Below, piece by piece: positions 1 to 5,867 of a DNA stretch of 8,999 bases. Source of the DNA: Altererythrobacter sp. (GTDB lineage Bacteria > Pseudomonadota > Alphaproteobacteria > Sphingomonadales > Sphingomonadaceae); NCBI GenBank assembly GCA_011524425.1, contig WTKI01000263.1, positions 1-8,999 on the forward strand, given 5' to 3'. The position numbers and the translations under genes are program-made. The notes beneath the pieces are model-generated. The model made no database searches, was not told the origin of the DNA, and worked only from the letters and a program-made list of their open reading frames with translations. Every line of letters begins with the position of its first letter. Position 1 is the first letter of the stretch.

Positions 1-139
1 ATTCTGGGATCGCCAGAACTCCTGGAATCCGGCCACCACAGCGACGCTGCAAATCTGCAAGGGGTCCGTCCGCCGAAAGCAACCAACCTTCGCTGTCAGT
101 CACTCCGCGCGAGGCCAATAGAGTATTCCCCGTAGCCAT
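1..139 (-). CDS. Probable PAS-type sensor histidine kinase, N-terminal 46 codons only
   Basis: An open frame starts with ATG at 139-137 and runs off the left edge of the window, so only about 46 residues are visible. The start shares one base with the TGA stop of the preceding gene (TGATG), a common sign of translational coupling; there is no strong Shine-Dalgarno sequence. The visible peptide contains DSEGWLLSADGPLADLQRRC followed by a G/P-rich stretch ending LAIPE. This resembles the N-terminal sensing region of PAS-containing histidine kinases that I recall downstream of DUF2336 genes in sphingomonads. No kinase motif (H, N or G box) is visible, so the function is inferred from this short segment and from context. 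It could be another PAS-like signalling protein. Confidence 0.5.
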   Translation of the reverse strand, partial: MATGNTLLASRGVTDSEGWLLSADGPLADLQRRCGGRIPGVLAIPE

Positions 140-1128
140 CAGGCTTGCCTTGCCCCATGACTAGCGCCTCGTGCAGAACCCAGCATAGCCATGGCCTGCC
201 GTTCAGTCAGATCTGCGAACCCTTCTGGTAAGGCAATATCCGCGTGCATCAACGATATTTGCCGAGCCACTTCTGTAGGCTTCACGCCAGCGGCACGCAG
301 TGTCAGAGCCAATCTTGCCACTTGGCCTTCATGACACGCTAAGACCGCAAGCTCTCTGGGTTGCCGGGTTGTGCTAGCGATTGCGCTTGCAAACAGAGAA
401 ATTCCCGCATGATCAATTATGAGAGCAGCGTGGACCGCGCCTTTCAGGCCGCCGGTTAATCGACTGAGCAGTCCGAGGCGGCTTTGCCCTTCGTCATGCT
501 TTTCTCGCATGGCAGCTTCTGCCTTGCTCAGAACTTCTGGCGGGCAGCCACTTCCAAATCTGCGCCAAATGGACAGGACCTGATGAAACAGCTCGCTTGG
601 CAATTCACTCAAAGGCAAGTTCATGCGGCGCTGCGCTTGCATAAACCGCGCTTGCGCAGACATGGTTGCCATGGCCAGTTCCGCTGTCTCTTCGTTCTCA
701 GACGCAATCAATTCCTGCAAGAGAGGTGAGAGCACAGGATCCACCCCCGCGCTTTCTTCAAGCAAGTTTGCAAAATAGGCTTCGACAGCAAGCGCATAAG
801 CGTGGCTGAGCATGATCGTCGAAGAAACGAGCCGTTGGCTAAGTGCATCAACATCTTCCGGGGCTACATGCCCGCTTAAAGCGCTATCACCTTCCGCCAT
901 AAGTCTGGCCTGTAACATTTGCTCAGCCACATGCCCGAGCATTCCGCGCATCTGTGCCACGATCGCATCGCTCACCAATGATTGACCAGTCCCGGCAAGC
1001 AAATGGGTTAGAACAGGCGCCACTCCGGCAAGCGCAACATCACCCCGCACCAACTCCTGGCGCAAGAGTGTCTCTAGATCGCTCGACCCGCTCACTGAAG
1101 AGGCATCATAGTTCATTGTGCGTGCCAT
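139..1128 (-). CDS. DUF2336-like all-helical protein of unknown function
   Basis: The gene encodes 329 residues, predicted soluble and almost entirely helical, with no signal peptide or membrane segment. It is rich in Ala, Leu and Glu. The central part (about 130-200) and the C-terminal part (about 225-320, with IIDHAGISLFASAIA and later DIALPEGFADLTERQAMAML) resemble the DUF2336 proteins annotated in sphingomonads and other alphaproteobacteria. Their biochemical role is not established. The family assignment is from memory of sequence character and is moderate. The ATG at 1128 lies 12 bases downstream of the previous gene's TAA and has no recognisable Shine-Dalgarno sequence, so it is probably translated by reinitiation; ATG at 1116 is an alternative. 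The stop overlaps the start of the putative sensor kinase gene, suggesting the two products work in the same signalling pathway (inference). Confidence 0.6.
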   Translation of the reverse strand: MARTMNYDASSVSGSSDLETLLRQELVRGDVALAGVAPVLTHLLAGTGQSLVSDAIVAQMRGMLGHVAEQMLQARLMAEGDSALSGHVAPEDVDALSQRLVSSTIMLSHAYALAVEAYFANLLEESAGVDPVLSPLLQELIASENEETAELAMATMSAQARFMQAQRRMNLPLSELPSELFHQVLSIWRRFGSGCPPEVLSKAEAAMREKHDEGQSRLGLLSRLTGGLKGAVHAALIIDHAGISLFASAIASTTRQPRELAVLACHEGQVARLALTLRAAGVKPTEVARQISLMHADIALPEGFADLTERQAMAMLGSARGASHGARQA

Positions 1129-1140
1129 AGCGCACTATGG
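1125..1140. repeat. Perfect 6-base inverted repeat over a start codon
   Basis: CCATAG and CTATGG flank a 4-base centre (CGCA). On the minus strand the distal arm contains the ATG of the DUF2336-like gene, and the repeat fills the short gap between this gene and the one upstream. In RNA it could form a small hairpin that hides the start codon; in DNA it could be a protein-binding palindrome. It may also be chance. Confidence 0.45.
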
Positions 1141-1144
1141 TTAA
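1137..1144 (-). promoter_or_regulatory. TTAACCAT motif (CtrA half-site-like)
   Basis: The minus strand reads TTAACCAT, an 8-mer that matches a CtrA-type half-site described in alphaproteobacteria. It includes the stop codon of the upstream gene and ends 9 bases before the DUF2336-like ATG. This position would suit a repressor site rather than an activator site. One 8-mer is weak evidence and overlaps the palindrome at 1125-1140. Confidence 0.2.
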
Positions 1145-2325
1145 ACCAGCGTTAGCCGCTTGGACGCTTCGGAAATTAGCACAAAAACAAGCAGTAACAG
1201 GATGATCAACGGAAATTGTGCGGGAATGACGCTAATGCCCGCCAAAAGCGCAAGAATTACCGCAAAACTCGTTCTGTCGCGCCAAAATTGTGCGATTTTG
1301 TCTGGCGAAAGCGGCGCTGCCAGCCTCCATAGTCCAACAAGAAGAGCTGGCTCAAAAACTGCATTAAGCACGGGCGCTGGCCAATTTTGGACAGCTAGTA
1401 CCGAAATGATAGAAATATCCGTTATTGCATTGATCCCAATAGACAATTGCCGCTTTATCAATTTCCCATGCAACCGCGCCTTCATAGTACGCAGCGCTTG
1501 AGCTACAGAAACACAAAAGCTTCCTAGAGCAACCAAGATCAATGCAAGAGGAAGATAATTGTACAAAGATGCGGCCGACCCAACTCCAAACAGAAGCAAA
1601 CCAGATATCAGAGCAATCATCGGACCATTGTTTAGGTTTTGCGGGGCAAGCCTGCGCGCGGTCATCGAAGCCAATCGCTCGCCGGGCCCTACCCAACTGA
1701 TATGGCTTGCGCTGTTATCGAGCAGGGATCGCTCACGCTCAGCCAGGTCGCCATCGCTGCGTGCAAGAAGTATCTCTCCGGTCGTTAAATGCAGTTGATC
1801 GATCTCCACCACAGGCGTGCCAGCTTGCAAAGCCATCCGCAGCAATAGGGATATTGTATCCCCATCAGCTGGCATATCAGCCAGCTGTTCCCCGACGCTT
1901 CCTCTTGCAACAATGATCCCGCCCCATGCGCGCTCGGGATCGATGCGTTCAAATCCCTTTTCAACGCCGGGGTAGTCTGGAACGGTTGCTACGCCCCTGC
2001 GCTCGGCAAAATGCCTGAGAGCAAGTGCTGGATCCATCAACAATCCATCGCCAATAACAACAATATCTTGATCGGCGGTCACTTTGCCCAACAGATGGCG
2101 TGGTCCGCCGAGGAAATCTATCTCCAGGCCGGCTTGAGCAGCTTCTTGCTCCACCATCGCGGTTGTCTCTTCTTCGCCTTCGGAAAGGCAGAGAATTCTC
2201 TCACAATTGAGAGCTTTGGCCAGATCCATCTGCCACGCAATTAGCGGACGCCCACCCAGCGCGATCAACGCACGCGGTGAGCCATCCGCAATCCTTGCGA
2301 GTGTAGATAATAGAGCTATGCGCAC
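1141..2325 (-). CDS. Membrane protein with N-terminal nucleotidyltransferase-like domain
   Basis: The product is 394 residues with two parts. Residues 1-230 look like a Rossmann-type nucleotidyltransferase (IspD/GlmU class): a beta strand at 1-8, a PRALIALGGRPLIAWQMDLA segment at 17-36 in the place of the usual substrate loop, and a VVIGDGLLMDP segment near 89-99. The glycine-rich GxGxR loop expected near residues 8-14 is degenerate. Residues 234-388 hold about five or six hydrophobic helices (near 234-253, 257-276, 297-312, 321-337, 354-368, 371-388). This order recalls bifunctional enzymes that fuse a nucleotidyltransferase to a CDP-alcohol phosphotransferase, but the latter's D-G-x2-A-R signature is not visible. 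I do not recognise a named gene, and activity is doubtful. It lies 112 bases downstream of the Hpt-like gene and 12 bases upstream of the DUF2336-like gene. Confidence 0.6.
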   Translation of the reverse strand: MRIALLSTLARIADGSPRALIALGGRPLIAWQMDLAKALNCERILCLSEGEEETTAMVEQEAAQAGLEIDFLGGPRHLLGKVTADQDIVVIGDGLLMDPALALRHFAERRGVATVPDYPGVEKGFERIDPERAWGGIIVARGSVGEQLADMPADGDTISLLLRMALQAGTPVVEIDQLHLTTGEILLARSDGDLAERERSLLDNSASHISWVGPGERLASMTARRLAPQNLNNGPMIALISGLLLFGVGSAASLYNYLPLALILVALGSFCVSVAQALRTMKARLHGKLIKRQLSIGINAITDISIISVLAVQNWPAPVLNAVFEPALLVGLWRLAAPLSPDKIAQFWRDRTSFAVILALLAGISVIPAQFPLIILLLLVFVLISEASKRLTLV

Positions 2326-2356
2326 TGTGGCTCTTACCCCTGTCGGCTTCGCCAGA

Positions 2357-2385
2357 GATTAAGCTTAACGCTCAGCGCATGCCAA
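2357..2385 (-). promoter_or_regulatory. Possible sigma-70-like promoter for the nucleotidyltransferase-like gene
   Basis: On the minus strand TTGGCA (2385-2380) and TTAATC (2362-2357) are separated by 17 bases. A transcript would start near 2350, about 25 bases before the ATG at 2325. The -35 is close to consensus but the -10 is poor. The 112-base gap it lies in is the longest in the window, which is consistent with a promoter here. The gap also holds the palindrome TTAAGCTTAA at 2359-2368, which overlaps the proposed -10. Confidence 0.22.
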
Positions 2386-2437
2386 GTCTTTCGCTTGCCG
2401 CGATGCAGAGTTTCCACCAATGTTGAATAAAATTTGT

Positions 2438-2761
2438 TTAGCTTGTGCTTGGGGTCTTAAAATCTTCAAGCAAAGCATCGATGCGGCGCAGGACCCCTGG
2501 TTCACCAGGTACAGCGGCGAGTGCCTCTTCTGCCAGTTCTTCCAGTTCAATTGCGTGGAAACTTGCTGCAAGTCCTTGCAAACGTTGAGCAGCCACTCGC
2601 CAATTGCCGTCGCATCTCGCGCGGCGCAGAAGGTCAACTTGCCTTCTCGCACTCTCGGCAAATACAGAACGCAGTTCTGCCATGAGCGCAGGATCAGTGC
2701 CTGCAGCTGCCGCTAAAGTCGCGTCCAATGCTCCACGTTCAAAAGCCATAAGGCGTTTCAT
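2438..2761 (-). CDS. Small Hpt-like protein lacking the phospho-accepting histidine
   Basis: From ATG at 2761 the product is 107 residues; ATG at 2749 (103 residues) is equally possible. An earlier in-frame ATG at 2845 would overlap the divergent gene and adds a tail unlike the rest. The body is one helical bundle with the pattern of histidine phosphotransfer domains: LMAELRSVFAESARRQ, then VAAQRLQGLAASFHAIELEE, then a final helix. In Hpt domains the second segment reads roughly AHxLKGxAxxxG and the His carries the phosphate. Here that position is Gln59 and the conserved Lys is Gln62, while Gly63 is kept. It therefore probably cannot relay phosphate, and may bind a kinase or receiver as an adaptor or competitor (inference). 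It is divergent from the TipN-like gene. Confidence 0.7.
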   Translation of the reverse strand: MKRLMAFERGALDATLAAAAGTDPALMAELRSVFAESARRQVDLLRRARCDGNWRVAAQRLQGLAASFHAIELEELAEEALAAVPGEPGVLRRIDALLEDFKTPSTS

Positions 2762-2774
2762 ATCGGGCTTAGGG

Positions 2775-2790
2775 TTAAAACAGGGTTTAA
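2775..2790. promoter_or_regulatory. TTAA-N8-TTAA element in the divergent intergenic region
   Basis: Two TTAA half-sites at 2775-2778 and 2787-2790 lie in the 58-base region between the Hpt-like gene and the TipN-like gene. The alphaproteobacterial cell-cycle regulator CtrA binds TTAA-N7-TTAA; the spacing here is one base longer. Both genes would be candidates for such control, but the match is imperfect and the region is AT-rich, so this is only a candidate. No convincing -35/-10 pair was seen for either gene in this gap. Confidence 0.25.
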
Positions 2791-2819
2791 TGATTGCAGT
2801 TTTGCGGTAGTTTGTTCGC

Positions 2820-5570
2820 ATGACCCAAGCATCAAACACGATCAAAACCGTTGAATCCCATGAGACGGATCAAGGTGACAAGACACTCGCTCCATCAGGT
2901 GCGGCTTTAGACAGCGCGGAAGATGCGCTGATATTGCAATCAGAATGGGTGCAGCCCGATCCGCTTGGTGTGTTGGAATTGGGCCCGGATAACGAGTTCG
3001 CTGACGATGAGAGCGCGCAAATTACAGCTTCGCCTACTCTTGAGCTGACTGAGGCTGATGCTCTTCAGGACGCCAGTCAGCCACTATCCAAACCATCCTC
3101 GTATTCTTGGGCATTACCCACTCTGGCGATTGGCGCCATCGTTGCTTGGAGCGCAGTCTATGGGGTGACCCATTGGGCGGACATGATCGCTGGCGCCTCT
3201 TTGGCGCAATGGACAGGCTGGATCAGTGAATGGGCCGTTCCGGTTCTGTTGATCGCCGTGGCTTGGATGTTGGCGATGCGCAACAGCCATGCAGAAGCTC
3301 GTCGTTTCGGGAATACCGCTGCATTGCTGTCTCAGGAATCGCGCGATCTTGAAGAACGGCTGACAGTCGTCAATCGGGAGCTTAGCCTTGCGCGCGAGTT
3401 TTTGGGTTCGCAATCAAGGGAATTGGACTCTTTAGGACGAATGGCAACTGATCGTCTTTCGACCCACGCAGGCGCGTTGGAAGGGCTGATCAAGCAAAAC
3501 GGTGACGAGCTGAACTCCATAGCAAAAGTCAGCGACACGGCCTTGGCAAATATGGAGAAATTGCGCACTGAACTTCCAGTTCTGGCGACTTCTGCAAAGG
3601 ACGTCTCCAATCAGGTCGGTAATGCTGGACGCACTGCGCAAGATCAACTTTCCAAACTGGTTTCAGGGTTCGAGCGGCTGAACGAATTCGGATCTGCTAG
3701 CGAGAAACAGGTCGCTTCCTTTGAAGATAAAATTGGTGCGACGCTCAACAATTTTGACGCGCAACTTGCGCGCTTGAATGATGCTGCCCAGTCCCGGTTT
3801 GAAGCTTTGTCCGCGAGGAGTGAGGCATTCAAAACTGATATGGCTAAAGGCGAGACTGAAGCATTGGCAGCAATGCGTGAACGTGCCGACGGATTGCGCG
3901 CCCAGGTCAAGGATATGCGCGAAACCTTAGCAAGCGAAGAGGCAAAATCGCTTGCAAGCATGCGCACCCATATTGTGGCTTTGCAAAAAGACGCAGAGGC
4001 GATGTCGAGCGCGCTGCGCACCAAGGAGACTGAGACTCTTGCAGGTCTGGGCAAAGCGAAAGAACGCTTCTTCGAGGAAATGAAGGAAGTGATCGAGAAG
4101 ATCGACGCGCTGGATCAGCAAGCTGTTGGATCAGCACGGGAACGGGTGAAGGTCCTACATGCCGAAGCATCCGAATATGATGAAAGACTGCGAGCCAGAG
4201 ACGCACAGATTGGCAAAGAGATCACCAAGCGTCAGGATGCACTAAGAGCTCGCGAGGCGAAGGTCATTGAAAGCCTGGGTCAACAATTGGCTGCGCTTGA
4301 CACCTCGCTGGCTGAACGCGCGGAAACCCATGAAAAAACCGGCCGAAGGCTCGCTCGCCAAGGTGAGATCATGGCGAGCCAGGTACAGGATCTCCAGAAA
4401 CTCTATGAAGGCATATCGGGGACCGCTAATTCGGCAGAACAAAGCCTTGCAGCCTCTTTGGAGCGGTTAAAGGCTCGAGCGCTCGACGGGGAAGCACATC
4501 TGTCCAAGACAGGGACCGCCGTACAAAACCTGACCGATGCAAGCATGCGCTTGATGGAGTTGATTGAGAATTCGTCGAAACGGGCGAACGAAGAATTTCC
4601 CAAGGCCGCGATGAAGGCTTCTGCTGCACTTCAACCCGTTGAGGACAGAGCAATCATGCTTTCAACGGCGATGGAGGAAACTAGCTCCAGAGCAGAGAAG
4701 CTCTCACAATATGTTCAGGCGGCTCAGTCTGAGATATCCTCAGCAGAGGCTGCTTTGGAAGGCATGCAGACGTCACTTTCGGCGCATTCGCAAGAGATGA
4801 TAGGGCAAGTGAACACTCTTCGTGACACATTGCGCTCGCTCGATGCTGATGGCGAGAAGCTGACAGCCCGAACCTCGCGCGATTTGAGCGCGGCGGTTAC
4901 GAACCTTGAAAGCTCAATTCAGGCTGCATTCGCGACAATGGAAACGGGCACCAACGACAAACTGAGTCTCGTTGCCAAAGGCATAAGCAGCGATGCCGCC
5001 GTTGCGATTGAATCGGCACTAACGGAAAGGCTGGATGAGGTTCTCGCCCGTGTTGAAGCCAGAGCGCAAAATGCGACCGGAGCAAGCAAAGAAGCAGCTG
5101 AGCAATTGAGAGCGCAGCTTGACGAAGTCAACGAACTGGCCGCGAACCTTGAACTCCGGGTAGCAAACGCGCGTCAGCAAGCAACAGAGCAAAGCGGCCC
5201 GGATCTGGCGCGTCGAATGGCACTAGTCACGGAAAGCCTCAATTCACATGCGATCGACATCACGGGAGCATTATCCAGTGAAGTAACCGACACTGCTTGG
5301 GCTGCATATCTCAAGGGTGATAGAGGCATCTTTACGCGTCGTGCGGTGAAATTGCTGGATAGTGGGCAAGCAAGAGAGATATCTGTTCTGTACCAGCGTG
5401 ACGATGACTTCCGCAGTCACGTCAATCGTTACATCCATGATTTTGAAAGCATGCTTGCAACACTATTGGCAACCCCTGACGGCAATGCCTTGAGTGTCAC
5501 CATGCTGGGATCGGATATCGGCAAGCTCTATGTGGCGATGGCTCAAGCCATTGAACGCCTTCGGAACTAA
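2820..5570 (+). CDS. TipN-like large membrane-anchored coiled-coil protein (candidate polarity factor)
   Basis: The product is 916 residues. Residues 1-95 are acidic and low-complexity. Two membrane helices follow at about 97-116 and 137-154, with basic residues (RNSHAEARR) just after the second, so both ends are predicted cytoplasmic. Residues 165-820 form an almost unbroken coiled coil rich in Ala, Glu, Leu, Lys and Arg with no glycine/proline breaks of note. Residues 824-916 form a compact, less repetitive domain (WAAYLKGDRGIFTRRAVKLL, later DIGKLYVAMAQAIERLR) that looks conserved. Length and layout match TipN, the new-pole marker of Caulobacter (about 880 residues, two N-terminal helices, long coiled coil). 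No ATPase motif is present, so labels such as 'chromosome segregation ATPase' would be misleading. The ATG at 2820 is the only plausible early start; its ribosome binding site is weak. The gene is convergent with the DUF1467 gene, 18 bases away. Confidence 0.65.
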   Translation: MTQASNTIKTVESHETDQGDKTLAPSGAALDSAEDALILQSEWVQPDPLGVLELGPDNEFADDESAQITASPTLELTEADALQDASQPLSKPSSYSWALPTLAIGAIVAWSAVYGVTHWADMIAGASLAQWTGWISEWAVPVLLIAVAWMLAMRNSHAEARRFGNTAALLSQESRDLEERLTVVNRELSLAREFLGSQSRELDSLGRMATDRLSTHAGALEGLIKQNGDELNSIAKVSDTALANMEKLRTELPVLATSAKDVSNQVGNAGRTAQDQLSKLVSGFERLNEFGSASEKQVASFEDKIGATLNNFDAQLARLNDAAQSRFEALSARSEAFKTDMAKGETEALAAMRERADGLRAQVKDMRETLASEEAKSLASMRTHIVALQKDAEAMSSALRTKETETLAGLGKAKERFFEEMKEVIEKIDALDQQAVGSARERVKVLHAEASEYDERLRARDAQIGKEITKRQDALRAREAKVIESLGQQLAALDTSLAERAETHEKTGRRLARQGEIMASQVQDLQKLYEGISGTANSAEQSLAASLERLKARALDGEAHLSKTGTAVQNLTDASMRLMELIENSSKRANEEFPKAAMKASAALQPVEDRAIMLSTAMEETSSRAEKLSQYVQAAQSEISSAEAALEGMQTSLSAHSQEMIGQVNTLRDTLRSLDADGEKLTARTSRDLSAAVTNLESSIQAAFATMETGTNDKLSLVAKGISSDAAVAIESALTERLDEVLARVEARAQNATGASKEAAEQLRAQLDEVNELAANLELRVANARQQATEQSGPDLARRMALVTESLNSHAIDITGALSSEVTDTAWAAYLKGDRGIFTRRAVKLLDSGQAREISVLYQRDDDFRSHVNRYIHDFESMLATLLATPDGNALSVTMLGSDIGKLYVAMAQAIERLRN
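3765..4286 (+). repeat. Six degenerate 29-residue (87-base) tandem repeats in the coiled coil
   Basis: Residues 316-489 of the coiled-coil protein divide into six units of exactly 29 residues, starting at 316, 345, 374, 403, 432 and 461. A recurring core falls at unit positions 11-17: R-F-E-A-L-S-A, R-A-D-G-L-R-A and R-Q-D-A-L-R-A in three of them. Hydrophobic residues recur at positions 5, 8, 15, 22 and 26. Units 345 and 374 share the opening pattern E-x-x-x-L-A-x-M-R. The match is at protein level; the DNA has diverged. The next 29 residues (490-518) fit only weakly. Confidence 0.5.
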
Positions 5571-5588
5571 GGAAATTTCACTGGTGCC

Positions 5589-5867
5589 TTAGGAACCTGA
5601 CGGCGGTTCCGGCCATAAGTTGATGTCATCAACTGTAATCCAGCCATATTCAAAATTTGCGACGTAAATGGCAGTCAGGACTGCCGCGATAATTGAAGTG
5701 CGGGCAGCAAGCCTTCCGGGTTGAAAATTGACAGGTGCACTGTCTGCTTGACCCGGCACTTTCTCAACGCCTGCTTCGTCAGCTGTCTTCACGCCAAAGG
5801 GCAGCGATACAAACGCTGTCATCACCCATACCAAGAGATAGATCGCCGCAATCGAAGTCCATTCCAT
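5589..5867 (-). CDS. DUF1467 family two-helix membrane protein
   Basis: This is a 92-residue protein with membrane helices at about 5-25 and 56-75. Between them lies a conserved-looking loop (LPFGVKTADEAGVEKVPGQA) followed by SAPVNFQPGR. This loop and the length fit the DUF1467 family of alphaproteobacteria, whose function is unknown. The ATG shares one base with the RNase J stop codon (TGATG), so the gene is the last of the operon and probably translationally coupled. Nothing in the sequence suggests a role in RNA decay beyond this linkage. The short C-terminal tail is rich in Pro and Ser. Confidence 0.8.
   Translation of the reverse strand: MEWTSIAAIYLLVWVMTAFVSLPFGVKTADEAGVEKVPGQADSAPVNFQPGRLAARTSIIAAVLTAIYVANFEYGWITVDDINLWPEPPSGS
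5592..5610. terminator. Weak hairpin at the convergent gene ends
   Basis: GGAACC (5592-5597) and GGTTCC (5605-5610) form a 6-base stem with a 7-base loop. It lies just past the stop of the plus-strand gene and inside the last codons of the DUF1467 gene. No U-tract follows on either strand, so it is at best a poor intrinsic terminator. No better candidate was seen between the two convergent genes, whose stops are only 18 bases apart. Confidence 0.2.

Noticed and set aside
2438..2845. Longer Hpt-like reading frame starting at 2845
   Set aside because: It would overlap the first codons of the divergent coiled-coil gene, and the extra 28 residues (with CFNPKP) do not resemble the helical body; starts at 2761 or 2749 fit better.
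3644..4054. 136-codon minus-strand open frame inside the coiled-coil gene
   Set aside because: Antisense shadow of a repetitive Ala/Glu/Leu-rich coding sequence; such regions often give long complementary open frames.
2820..5570. Chromosome-segregation (SMC-type) ATPase
   Set aside because: No Walker A, Walker B or signature motif is present, and the protein has two N-terminal membrane helices.
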